Assembly: GCF_003349955.1 (NCBI RefSeq)
Contig: NZ_QLKQ01000062.1
Coordinates: 1 to 45,351 of the forward strand
DNA: 45,351 nucleotides
Reading direction: 5' to 3'
From: Azospirillum brasilense
Lineage (GTDB): Bacteria; Pseudomonadota; Alphaproteobacteria; Azospirillales; Azospirillaceae
Positions 32,428-40,446 of the stretch are shown piece by piece (within the stretch, counting starts at the first letter, position 1; each line of letters opens with the position of its first letter). The notes below the pieces were generated by a model. That model saw only the letters and a program-made list of their open reading frames with translations, did not search any database and was not told the origin of the DNA. The position numbers were made by a program, and so were the translations under genes.

Positions 32428-33072
32428 ATGGCGATGAGGGTGTTCGTATGGTCGCGCGCCGAAATCGAGGACGGGGCCGCGGAAGGTGCCGATGCCGTGA
32501 TCTCGGTGCGGCTGCATGCCGATCGCGGATCGTTCGAAACCCTCGACACCGCGATGGCGCAGGCTGTCCTGGGCGACGTGGACGCCATGCTGGTCCTGCG
32601 CTGCGACGACATCGGCGTGCCGCGGCTGGGGGCGCAGCGCGGGCCAACGGACGAGCAGATCGCCACCGTGATCGATTTCGCGCGGGCGATCCGTGCCGGC
32701 CGGCCCGACGCCACGCTGGCCATCCACTGTGAGCACGGGCGAAGCCTGTCCCCGGCATTGGCCCTGGCGGTTCTCGCCGACGAGCTCGGCCCCGGCCGCG
32801 AAGCCGAGGCGGCGCAGCGGCTGCTCCGATTGGACCGCGATGGGATCATGGCTCCCAACCCCCTAGCGGTGCGGCAGGCCGACGATCGGCTGTGGCGTTA
32901 CGGTGCCTTGGAGGCGGCGTTGGCGGCCGCGGCGCCGCGCTTTGCGGCTGTCCGGGACACTTGGAGCCGGGTAGCCAGTCCGGCTGGCGTCCGGGCCGCG
33001 CCCCGTCTTCAGAGCAATCGAAAGCGGCGGATCCGTGCGCTCGATCAAGACGAGCAAGAGATCCGGGAGTAG
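32428..33072 (+). CDS. Dual-specificity/tyrosine-phosphatase-like protein with altered active site
   Basis: 214-aa protein of the compact phosphatase-like group: VFVWSRAEIEDG at the start, DAMLVLRCDDIG, then the P-loop region LAIHCEHGRSLSPALALAVL with C101. A CX5R phosphatase needs Arg at C+6; here that residue is Leu107 (codon CTG, one base from CGG), while Arg sits at C+4. It is therefore likely inactive, a phosphate-binding pseudo-enzyme, or a variant loop. The C-terminal 60 residues are basic (NRKRRIRAL). Start has GGGGAGA 5 nt upstream. TenA-like gene follows 92 bp downstream; no functional link evident. Confidence 0.65.
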   Translation: MAMRVFVWSRAEIEDGAAEGADAVISVRLHADRGSFETLDTAMAQAVLGDVDAMLVLRCDDIGVPRLGAQRGPTDEQIATVIDFARAIRAGRPDATLAIHCEHGRSLSPALALAVLADELGPGREAEAAQRLLRLDRDGIMAPNPLAVRQADDRLWRYGALEAALAAAAPRFAAVRDTWSRVASPAGVRAAPRLQSNRKRRIRALDQDEQEIRE

Positions 33073-33164
33073 CGCGTTTCGTTGCCCCTGCTGACGTGGT
33101 GCTCCACAATGCGCCACTGGCGGCATTGCCAAGTCCACACATCAGAACCCGGAGGACCCGATCG

Positions 33165-33848
33165 ATGACGGTAAGCAGCGCCGTGGACCTGTTCGACCGT
33201 TTGGCCACGGAGGCCGCCGACGAATGGGCGGCTTACGTCGACCACACGTTCGTCCAGCAGATGGGACGGGGGACGCTGCCGGTGGCCTCTTTTCGCCACT
33301 ACTTGGTGCAGGACTACCTGTTCCTCATCCACTTTGCCCGCGCCTATGCCCTGGCCGTCTACAAGGGCCAGTCGCTCGACGACATGCACGCCGCCTTCGG
33401 CGGGCTGAAGGCTATTCTCGACGTGGAGATGGACCTGCACGTTCGGCTCTGTGCCGGCTGGGGCCTGTCCGCCGCGGAGCTGGAATGGGCGCCGGAGGCC
33501 AAGGCGACGCTGGCCTACACGCGGTATGTGCTCGAGACGGGGCTGCGCGGTGACCTGCTCGATCTGCACGTTGCCCTTGCTCCCTGCGTCGTGGGCTATG
33601 CCGAGATCGGCACGCGCCTCGCCGCCAGCCCATCGGGTTTAGCAGCCGGCAATCCTTATCGTTCCTGGATCGCCGAGTACTCGGGCGACACCTACCAGGA
33701 GGTGGCGGCCGGCGCGCGTGCCACGTTGGACCGCTTGGCCGCACGCGGCATGACCGAGCAGCGGTTCCCGCAGCTACTGACGACCTTCCGGCAGGCCTGC
33801 CGCCTGGAAGCGGATTTCTGGCAGATGGGGTTGACGTGTGCAGACTGA
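33165..33848 (+). CDS. tenA: TenA-family protein (thiaminase II / aminopyrimidine aminohydrolase)
   Basis: 227-aa all-helical TenA-family protein. Recognisable segments: FRHYLVQDYLFLIHFARAYA near 43-62 (with the pyrimidine-contacting Asp/Tyr pair), the nucleophile C141 in LAPCVVGYAEIG, and EADFWQMG near the C-terminus with the conserved Glu. TenA hydrolyses aminopyrimidine breakdown products of thiamine to HMP for salvage. No other thi genes or TPP riboswitch are seen upstream. Start at 33165 follows GGAGGA with 8-nt spacing. Followed 48 bp later by a DUF4186 gene. Confidence 0.9.
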   Translation: MTVSSAVDLFDRLATEAADEWAAYVDHTFVQQMGRGTLPVASFRHYLVQDYLFLIHFARAYALAVYKGQSLDDMHAAFGGLKAILDVEMDLHVRLCAGWGLSAAELEWAPEAKATLAYTRYVLETGLRGDLLDLHVALAPCVVGYAEIGTRLAASPSGLAAGNPYRSWIAEYSGDTYQEVAAGARATLDRLAARGMTEQRFPQLLTTFRQACRLEADFWQMGLTCAD

Positions 33849-33896
33849 GGTCCCGGCCGGAGGGTGGTTACTAGATGGCATTTCCACGGAGTGGCG

Positions 33897-34265
33897 ATGG
33901 GCGCGATCAGGGATTTGGATCAGGTGTTTTCGGGACTGGCCCGCTCTTCTTTCCGTCAACGCTTCCAGCTGGGGGTCTGCGAGCAGGCCTACCTGCGGGA
34001 CAAGGGGTTTCCGACGGTGCTGGATCACGCACGGGACTTCATCGACAAGCGGCTTGTGCCAGCGGAACCCGTCAACGACGGAAAACAGACGCCGTTCCGT
34101 GGGCATCCGGTGTTCATCGCGCAGCACGCCACGGCAACATGCTGCCGGAACTGCCTGGAGAAGTGGCACGGCATTCGCCGCGGACAGGCCCTGAACGCGG
34201 AAGAACGCTCCCATGTGGCTGCGGCGATTGAGCGTTGGCTGCGGGAGAATGCCGCGGAGACGTGA
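33897..34265 (+). CDS. DUF4186 family protein
   Basis: 122-aa protein matching DUF4186: SSFRQRFQLGVCEQAYLRDK at 17-36, then DHARDFIDKRL, NDGKQTPFRGHPVFIAQHAT and CCRNCLEKWHGIRRG. The C-C-x2-C cluster and the conserved His residues suggest metal binding. Function unknown; it occurs in many bacteria. ATG 33897 has GGAG 6 nt upstream; a GTG at 33864 would add 11 residues. It is the last GC-rich gene before the lower-GC island. Confidence 0.85.
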   Translation: MGAIRDLDQVFSGLARSSFRQRFQLGVCEQAYLRDKGFPTVLDHARDFIDKRLVPAEPVNDGKQTPFRGHPVFIAQHATATCCRNCLEKWHGIRRGQALNAEERSHVAAAIERWLRENAAET

Positions 34266-34569
34266 CGCCGGCGCCGTCGATTGGACGGTGCTGCCGCCAC
34301 GGCAGAAAGGCCCGTTTCCGCTCTCGATGCGGGGTCGCTACCGGCATACGGTGACAAGAGCGGCTCCACCGTGGTCTGCCGATCCTTTGGCATCGGCACG
34401 TCGGCGCACCCGGTAGCAATCGCCTTCACCCCTGTTTAGCAATGTGTTTGGCTCAGCGCCAGCACGCGGCATGAGTGCAATTTGGCCATCGGATATTCAA
34501 CCGTCCTTGCGCCAAGTGTGGTGATCAGCTAGGCTGCGTTTCTAATATTGATCATTTTTGTGGTGCTAT
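34266..34569. other. Intergenic stretch at the left edge of the defence island
   Basis: 303 bp with no supported gene. GC falls sharply after about 34430 (TTTCTAATATTGATCATTTT near 34540), unlike all sequence to the left. No tRNA or direct repeat that could serve as an attachment site was recognised. Confidence 0.4.
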
Positions 34570-34752
34570 ATGGCGAAAAATACTGGAGACGGATATCGGC
34601 GCGGTTCAGTGAATGATCGGACACAGGTCCAGAACCCGGTTAACGGGAACTGGACGAAGCGTGATACGGACACTGGCCGCTTCATCGATCAGAAGAAGGG
34701 CGGCGAGCCGTTCAAGGGGGTTGCGCGGGAGGAGGATAAGCGGCGGAGCTGA
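34570..34752 (+). CDS. Small conserved basic protein, 60 aa
   Basis: 60-residue hydrophilic protein: MAKNTGDGYRRGSVNDRTQV, NPVNGNWTKRDTDTGRF, then a Lys-rich end with FKGVAREE. I recognise the MAKNTGxGxRxGxVxxRTQxxNPxTGxxxKRDT pattern as a common conserved small protein of accessory regions. Function unknown; it is probably disordered. The start matches that family's N-terminus although no strong ribosome binding site precedes it. Confidence 0.75.
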   Translation: MAKNTGDGYRRGSVNDRTQVQNPVNGNWTKRDTDTGRFIDQKKGGEPFKGVAREEDKRRS

Positions 34753-34914
34753 GTGTGCGCCCTGACGCTCTCGGTCCTACCGGATCGAACTTGTCTACAG
34801 CTGGCGCCATCGGTGCGCGGCAGAAAGGTGGCCTTTTACCACACCCGCGACCCGGAACCCGGCCCCCAGGCGGAGTGTTGCAAAAGTCGTGGCAAAATTC
34901 TGTGGTGAAAGGGC

Positions 34915-35532
34915 ATGGGGAAAGCCGCTACCACACCTACCACTCCGCGTCTAATCGGGTATGCCCGAGTGTCTACCGACGACCAGCGGTTGGATCTGCA
35001 GATAGATGCATTGACCCAAGCGGGGGTGGAACCCGAGGCCATCTGGACCGATACTGCGTCGGGCTTGACTGTCGCACGCCCCGGCTTGGCCGGGGTGCTG
35101 AAGGCGGTGCAGCCCGGCAACGTTCTGGTGGTGTGGAAGTTTGACCGCTTGGCTCGATCGACCTTGGAGTTGCTGAAGATCGCCGACCAGCTCAAGCGCA
35201 AGGACGTTGGCTTGCGCAGCCTGACGCAGGGGATCGACACCAGCGGCCCGGCGGGAGCTTTAGTTTTTGCGGTGCTCGCGGCCGTCGCGGAAATTGAAGC
35301 GACCATGATCTCCGAGCGGACCATCGCTGGGATGGAGGCGGCACGGAGCCGCGGCGTTCACCTCGGGCGGCCCCGGAAGCTGACCGACAAGCAATGTGTG
35401 ATGATCGAAACATTGCTCAAGAACCGCCACGGCGGCCAAACGGCCAGCCAGGTTGCTGAACAGTTCGGGGTGGAGCGTACGACCATGTACCGTGCTCTGC
35501 GAGAACATCGCGCTCGAATGGGCAAGAGGTAA
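34915..35532 (+). CDS. Serine recombinase (resolvase/invertase family)
   Basis: 205-aa small serine recombinase: catalytic S20 in IGYARVSTDDQRLDLQ, the VVWKFDRLARSTLELL segment, the AAVAEIEATMISERTIAGME long E-helix and a C-terminal helix-turn-helix (TASQVAEQFGVERTTMYRAL). These enzymes resolve cointegrates or invert segments. No transposase or obvious res repeats are adjacent. It is convergent with the large STAND gene 124 bp downstream and marks the mobile character of the island. Confidence 0.93.
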   Translation: MGKAATTPTTPRLIGYARVSTDDQRLDLQIDALTQAGVEPEAIWTDTASGLTVARPGLAGVLKAVQPGNVLVVWKFDRLARSTLELLKIADQLKRKDVGLRSLTQGIDTSGPAGALVFAVLAAVAEIEATMISERTIAGMEAARSRGVHLGRPRKLTDKQCVMIETLLKNRHGGQTASQVAEQFGVERTTMYRALREHRARMGKR

Positions 35533-35656
35533 AAGGTGATGTTCGGTGGTGGACTGAGGGATGACGGTAATCGTTTAGTTGCTCCTTGATGCCGTGATGT
35601 CTGGCAGGTTGATATTATTGGATGTTGTCTGCACTAAGGACCGCATCCCGGTCTGT

Positions 35657-38600
35657 CTACAAGAAACGGCGGACGACGCGGCGTAACTCTCCGGGTCGAT
35701 GATCTTCCGCCCAGACGTCGTGATAGATCTGTCCTAATTCTTGCCAGAGAATTCCGTTCCACCGTCGGTTCGGACCTGCATTCTCGGCTGGATTAGGCCA
35801 AGCGCCGCGCTCGCCGACCCCGACCCAGAGCGGTTTCACCCCGCGTTTGGAGAGGATGAATTCAATCGCGTCCCTGCGCGCTATGCAGAACGAGTTCCGA
35901 TCGTCGGTGCTCGACACGATGGTTGGGCGGCCGCTCGCGTCGACGTAGACGCCAGGTGACCTTGAGTCGGCCGTGAGTCCGAGTTCGCGGAGGAGCCAAG
36001 TGCTGGGCACCTGGAGCGAAATGCCGCTTGGGAGCGCCCCGTCGAGATGGCTTTCCCATCGGTATCCACGGCTAAAGCGGAGATAGCGCAACTCGGCCGA
36101 GCGAAAACTATCCGACGTGACCCATTCGGTTTCCGGCCATGTTCCACGGACACCGGCCTCATAAAGGTAGGGGCCATCGGTCACGTCGCCCCAGATCATC
36201 CAGTTGTGGAAGTCGGTTCCGGTCCTTCGCGCTTTAATGACGAAGTCCCTGAGATCACGTGGTTCAACGCCAACCATTAGCACGAAATGGAAATCGTTAA
36301 GGCGCAAAGGCGCCCCGATGTGGTCATGTCCCGGCGCGTGATCGGTTTTCCGGGAGCCGTATCGGTATAGGGTGAGCCACAGTCCGGCCTGAGCGCCGAG
36401 ATCGGGGCACAGACCCAGGCCCAGCCGCTCGGCGGCGACGCCATCCTCGAACACCCAGTCGAACATGGCCGCCGTCGCGACCTCTCTGATCGCGAGGCGA
36501 GGCACTGACGGCACTTCGGCATGGTGGATGGCACGATCGTCCCCGTTGCGGGGCCGCACCGTGGGCTCGAGATCGCGGATGAAGGGAAGATCGAGCGGCG
36601 TGTCGAAAGCCTTCACCGGCTCCGATTCCCACTCGGACACAAGCCAGTAGTTATCGGCGAGCCGCGCCATCAGTTCGTTGTACGCGATCCGTTGGTACTT
36701 CTTACCGATGCGCTCGATCCACTTTGAGCGGGTGGTCTCGTCGCCTGCACCATAGTCCCGTGGGAACAGCTTCTTGCTCCACCCGAGGCGCACCGCCCGG
36801 CGCGCTATCCATAGCCGCGCCTGTTCCTGGTCTATCAAGATGAGCTCGTCATCGTCGCCTCCGGACCATCCCCTTCTGCCCCCCAGGAATGGTCGGGCAT
36901 CGGCGTCAAATTGCCTTTGGCCGCGGGTACCGAGCAGTCGTAAGAGCTCGGCCTCCGCTTGGCGTCCCACTTCGGTCAAATAGTTGCTCTCCCCCCGACT
37001 GTCCGAGTCGCGTGAGTCTCTCCTGGCCGTCAGTTCGATGATCGACAGAAGGGTGGTGCGCAATTCATCGCCGTCGATGAAGTTCGACCTGAATTGCGCG
37101 TAAGCCTCTTCATGCCGCAGCGGACGCGGCTTGGAGAGCCGGATCGACGTGAACGAACTAACGCGACTCTTAACCACGTAGGTCCCGAAGTCGCCGCCCC
37201 AGCCGACGGTCGAGTGGAAAATGCTGTGGTCTCCCACCGCCTCGCATTCCGCCCTCACCTTCGCCTCGTCGAGTCCGAACCGCGGCGCAGTGCTTCGATA
37301 GGGGGGGCGGCACCGTGATAGGTCGCAGTCCTCGGGAAGCGAACCTCGCTCGGCTGCCGCCTCAATGATCAGGCGCGCGTAGTCGCGAAGCAGCACGTGC
37401 TTCGGAAGATCTTCCTTCCTGAAGATATGTTGCCAGACGCTCGCTGCGGATGTAGTCAACCGCTGCGGATTCGGATCGCGAAGGCAGGCTCCCGCTATGG
37501 CGGCAAGGACCCGCTCCAGGACGTAGATGTCGTCTACGTCTGCGAATCGCGCGAGGAATCCCTCTTGCGCGGCGGGGCGACGTAACAGGATCTCGGTCGC
37601 CGCCTTGGTCGCGCGGTCGCGCAGCGCCCCATTCGTCGAGGTAAAGAGCCAGCCGAGGGTCGTGAGGGCAAGCCGGATCACCTCGTTGCTCGCCGATCCC
37701 GGCCCTGGCCCGAGCCCCCATTCCGTAAGGCGCATCGCCGTGCCTCGGACATCTGGCTCACCATTGATCGCGACGGTCCAAAACGCGTCGCGTTCAGGCA
37801 TGTTGCGCTTGGCGAGGTTCCGGTGCAGCAGTTCGGCATTCCAGGGATGCCCCTCTACGACGGACAACTCGATGAGGAGGTCGGTCGGGGTCCGAGGCCA
37901 CTCCATCGCGTTCAAGAACTCGACAGCCCGTCGCCCGAACGATCCGTGCTGGCGCCAGCGGATGCTCTCGACGAAGGCATCCTGCACTGTCTCGTCGTTC
38001 CACCATCGACGCCAGCCGCCGGGCATATGGTCAACGATCTCGGCCTTCCACTCGTCCGCGAACTCTATTGCGAGTGCGACAAACACGCCCCGCCAGTCGT
38101 ACTCGACGCCCCAAGGCCCGATCAGGAATGCGAGAGGTCCGTCTTTGTCGAACGGATTCTCCGGACCGGAACAACTCTGCCTTAGGCTTCTGGCGATCAG
38201 TTGGTCCTGGATGCGCTGGAAGGCGAATCGCAGTACGTCCTCGCGTGCGTCGAGCGGGTCGTCGAGCGCAGCGGGATCGTACTCGGGAGGATCTGAACGC
38301 AGTAGCCCGCGCAGCCGCAGCAGATCCACCCAGGATTGACCGGGTGGAGCCTGGTGGCCCCTGAAGGCTGCGTCCAGTATACGCGCTGCCACATGGCGCT
38401 CGATGTAGTCCACCCGTGTGCGAGCCATCTCGGCGGCGATATCGAGCACGCCTCGAATGAGCGGCGCCTCGAACTCGTAGGTCCCGTCGTACTCTGTATG
38501 GAGCGTTGCCGCGGCGGCGTTCAGGTAGAACCGCATCATCTCACGCGCGCCACGCAGCCCAAGCGGAAACTGGCATTGTCCCTTCCGCTCAAGTGCCACG

Positions 38601-40141
38601 CAGGTGGTTCGCAGGAACAGCGGGTTGATGAACTCTGGCGGAAGCCATGGCGAGGGGGGACGCGCTATCCCGCGCCGATCCATGTAAACCGCCGCTGCCT
38701 TCTCCTGCTCCCCCGGAGTTTGGAACCCCTCGATTTCGATCTGCGCCGCGTCGACGCGGGCAGCCTGTGCGAACACGCGGTCTGAGTAGACGTCGCGGCA
38801 CGAGACGCAGAGCGCCAAGCGCGGGCGTCGCCGCACCTCGGCGGCGAAGGCGGCCAGCCGCTCGCGCCAGTAGCGCGCGCCTCCGCCCTCGTTAAGGGCA
38901 TCGATGGCGATCAGGGCACGCGTTCCTCGCGACGCCGCGGCGGCCTCGAGCGCGCCCAGCAGCGTGTCCGTTGTCATCCCGACCAATTCCAGCCGCCGCG
39001 CGATCTGAATGCCCGGCTCTTCGCCATAGGTGAAATCCGTGCCGAGAAGCATTATGGCCGGTTCACCAGCTTCGAGCGCCGCCTCCACCTCCGCAGCCAT
39101 CAAATGAGATTTGCCGCTCCCGGCCGCGCCCTCGATGATTGCGTACCGAGCTTGGTCTGCGCGCTGGTACTCGGATTTGAGCCGCGCCCCCAGAACCGAG
39201 AGGACATTCTCGACTTCGACAATCTCCTCGTGCATGTGCCGGATATGGTAGCCGGCGGTGCCCGTTGTATCAATTTCATCTAGGCTGGAGATGATCTGGC
39301 GTGTGGCCGATACCGCTGCCTTGATCACCCCGAGCCAAGCTTCCGTCGGGAAAGTTTTCTCAGCTCTGAGATCGCGGTCTAGCGCAAGAGCAGAGAGCTG
39401 GCCAATCGCAACGAACAAGGCAGCGTACTTGCTGGCGACTTCCGATTCGGGGTCGGGCGGGCCGGGCATGGCCCTCACAGCGTCATCCGCAAGGCGCGCG
39501 AAGTCGTTCCGCCAGTCCCGACTACCCCTCAGCGCCCGGAAGAGGCGGCTCGCCTGGAGGTCGACGTGGTCTTCGGGATGATAGCGCTCGTCAAGGGCCG
39601 CGACGGTTCGTGCGAACTTTTCCCGGAACCACCAGTCTGACAACTCCCTGTCGGCGAACCAGTATTCGCGAAGCCCAGCCGCCGTGGGAATAGCTAGCAG
39701 GCGCTCGATCTGGCTTCCGCCGAGGAACTCGAACACGACTTCGCGAGGTTTAGCGGCGGCCTTCCAGCGCTCGCGGTGGTCATTCCACTTCTCTCGCGCG
39801 GACGTGCCGCGTCCCTTCTTAACGTCGGTGAGGTCGCACGGCATTGCGATGATGATGCGGACGAGTGCAGGATGCGTGTCGAGCGCGGTCCTCACGGACC
39901 CGTCTAGAGCGGACCAGTCGATTTCCCCCGCACGCAGGTAGAACTTCGCTTGGTAGCCAACCTCGCTCCCGTCGACGCACACCCAATAAGCTTCGATGCC
40001 GCCGTCGCCACCGGCTCCCTCTATGGGACGGAACTCAGCGGCTCCCAGTGGCGGATCGATCTCGGCGAGATGGCGCACAAGGTCCTCGAACGAGCCGCGC
40101 CAGCCGTCTGGACCTCCCCTAAGCCTATTGAAGTCAAGCAT
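35657..40141 (-). CDS. Avs-like STAND NTPase with N-terminal PD-(D/E)XK nuclease
   Basis: 1494-aa protein, probably an antiviral STAND (NLR-like) sensor. N-terminal nuclease-like domain (1-150): GAGGDGGIEAYW (D46, E50) followed by VGYQAKFY (Q64-x-K66), the D...QxK form of PD-(D/E)XK. NTPase domain: Walker A IIEGAAGSGKSHL (338-345) and Walker B ALIAIDALNEG (409-419), the hydrophobic-D-A-L-N-E pattern of STAND/NACHT ATPases. About 900 C-terminal residues are helical, repeat-like, then a beta-rich end, the place of the target sensor in Avs proteins. ATG 40141 is preferred to GTG 40147. It is 305 bp downstream of, and co-directional with, the HamAB-like pair. Avs type not resolved. Confidence 0.75.
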   Translation of the reverse strand: MLDFNRLRGGPDGWRGSFEDLVRHLAEIDPPLGAAEFRPIEGAGGDGGIEAYWVCVDGSEVGYQAKFYLRAGEIDWSALDGSVRTALDTHPALVRIIIAMPCDLTDVKKGRGTSAREKWNDHRERWKAAAKPREVVFEFLGGSQIERLLAIPTAAGLREYWFADRELSDWWFREKFARTVAALDERYHPEDHVDLQASRLFRALRGSRDWRNDFARLADDAVRAMPGPPDPESEVASKYAALFVAIGQLSALALDRDLRAEKTFPTEAWLGVIKAAVSATRQIISSLDEIDTTGTAGYHIRHMHEEIVEVENVLSVLGARLKSEYQRADQARYAIIEGAAGSGKSHLMAAEVEAALEAGEPAIMLLGTDFTYGEEPGIQIARRLELVGMTTDTLLGALEAAAASRGTRALIAIDALNEGGGARYWRERLAAFAAEVRRRPRLALCVSCRDVYSDRVFAQAARVDAAQIEIEGFQTPGEQEKAAAVYMDRRGIARPPSPWLPPEFINPLFLRTTCVALERKGQCQFPLGLRGAREMMRFYLNAAAATLHTEYDGTYEFEAPLIRGVLDIAAEMARTRVDYIERHVAARILDAAFRGHQAPPGQSWVDLLRLRGLLRSDPPEYDPAALDDPLDAREDVLRFAFQRIQDQLIARSLRQSCSGPENPFDKDGPLAFLIGPWGVEYDWRGVFVALAIEFADEWKAEIVDHMPGGWRRWWNDETVQDAFVESIRWRQHGSFGRRAVEFLNAMEWPRTPTDLLIELSVVEGHPWNAELLHRNLAKRNMPERDAFWTVAINGEPDVRGTAMRLTEWGLGPGPGSASNEVIRLALTTLGWLFTSTNGALRDRATKAATEILLRRPAAQEGFLARFADVDDIYVLERVLAAIAGACLRDPNPQRLTTSAASVWQHIFRKEDLPKHVLLRDYARLIIEAAAERGSLPEDCDLSRCRPPYRSTAPRFGLDEAKVRAECEAVGDHSIFHSTVGWGGDFGTYVVKSRVSSFTSIRLSKPRPLRHEEAYAQFRSNFIDGDELRTTLLSIIELTARRDSRDSDSRGESNYLTEVGRQAEAELLRLLGTRGQRQFDADARPFLGGRRGWSGGDDDELILIDQEQARLWIARRAVRLGWSKKLFPRDYGAGDETTRSKWIERIGKKYQRIAYNELMARLADNYWLVSEWESEPVKAFDTPLDLPFIRDLEPTVRPRNGDDRAIHHAEVPSVPRLAIREVATAAMFDWVFEDGVAAERLGLGLCPDLGAQAGLWLTLYRYGSRKTDHAPGHDHIGAPLRLNDFHFVLMVGVEPRDLRDFVIKARRTGTDFHNWMIWGDVTDGPYLYEAGVRGTWPETEWVTSDSFRSAELRYLRFSRGYRWESHLDGALPSGISLQVPSTWLLRELGLTADSRSPGVYVDASGRPTIVSSTDDRNSFCIARRDAIEFILSKRGVKPLWVGVGERGAWPNPAENAGPNRRWNGILWQELGQIYHDVWAEDHRPGELRRVVRRFL

Positions 40142-40266
40142 GGCCACTAAGGAATATCGCTTCTCTCAGCCGTCTTCCGCTCATGCGTGTCTGTTGGGGC
40201 GAAAAGGAGCGGCCGGCGAGCCCGCCTCTGTTGTGAAAGGGAGAGCCGACTCCGAACCCCCTGATG

Positions 40267-40324
40267 GTCCGCTTTGCGCCATGAGCAGCCATACCTGAAA
40301 GGCAGGTCATGACCCGAAGCGGAC
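40267..40324. repeat. Small dispersed-type palindromic element between avs-like and hamB-like genes
   Basis: GTCCGCTT (40267-40274) and AAGCGGAC (40317-40324) enclose a hairpin ACCTG-AAAGG-CAGGT (40293-40307). The GCGGAC-bounded layout resembles short repeats scattered in rhizobial/azospirilla intergenic DNA. The surrounding 40142-40446 interval (305 bp) has no supported gene and must contain the 5' region of the Avs-like gene. Confidence 0.5.
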
Positions 40325-40378
40325 ATAGAGGCAATGAAAATGTAAGCATCCGCCTCTTGCCCATGATGGCCATGAGGT

Positions 40379-40402
40379 AGCTTTCTGATAGACTAGAAAG
40401 CT
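40379..40402. other. 8-bp inverted repeat downstream of the hamB-like gene
   Basis: AGCTTTCT (40379-40386) and AGAAAGCT (40395-40402), 8-nt loop, 45 bp beyond the helicase stop. It lacks a T-tract, so it is a weak terminator or an operator for the downstream Avs-like gene. Confidence 0.4.
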
Positions 40403-40446
40403 GACGTTTGAATACGGGCAGCCCTGCCTTCGAGACGAGCAAATAA

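Noticed and set aside
31034..32758. 574-codon minus-strand frame crossing the exonuclease, dioxygenase and phosphatase-like genes
   Set aside because: It overlaps three well-supported genes in other frames and shows no protein family character.
34753..34914. Possible res site for the serine recombinase
   Set aside because: Only short GTGG/CCAC matches are seen; no ordered set of inverted subsites.
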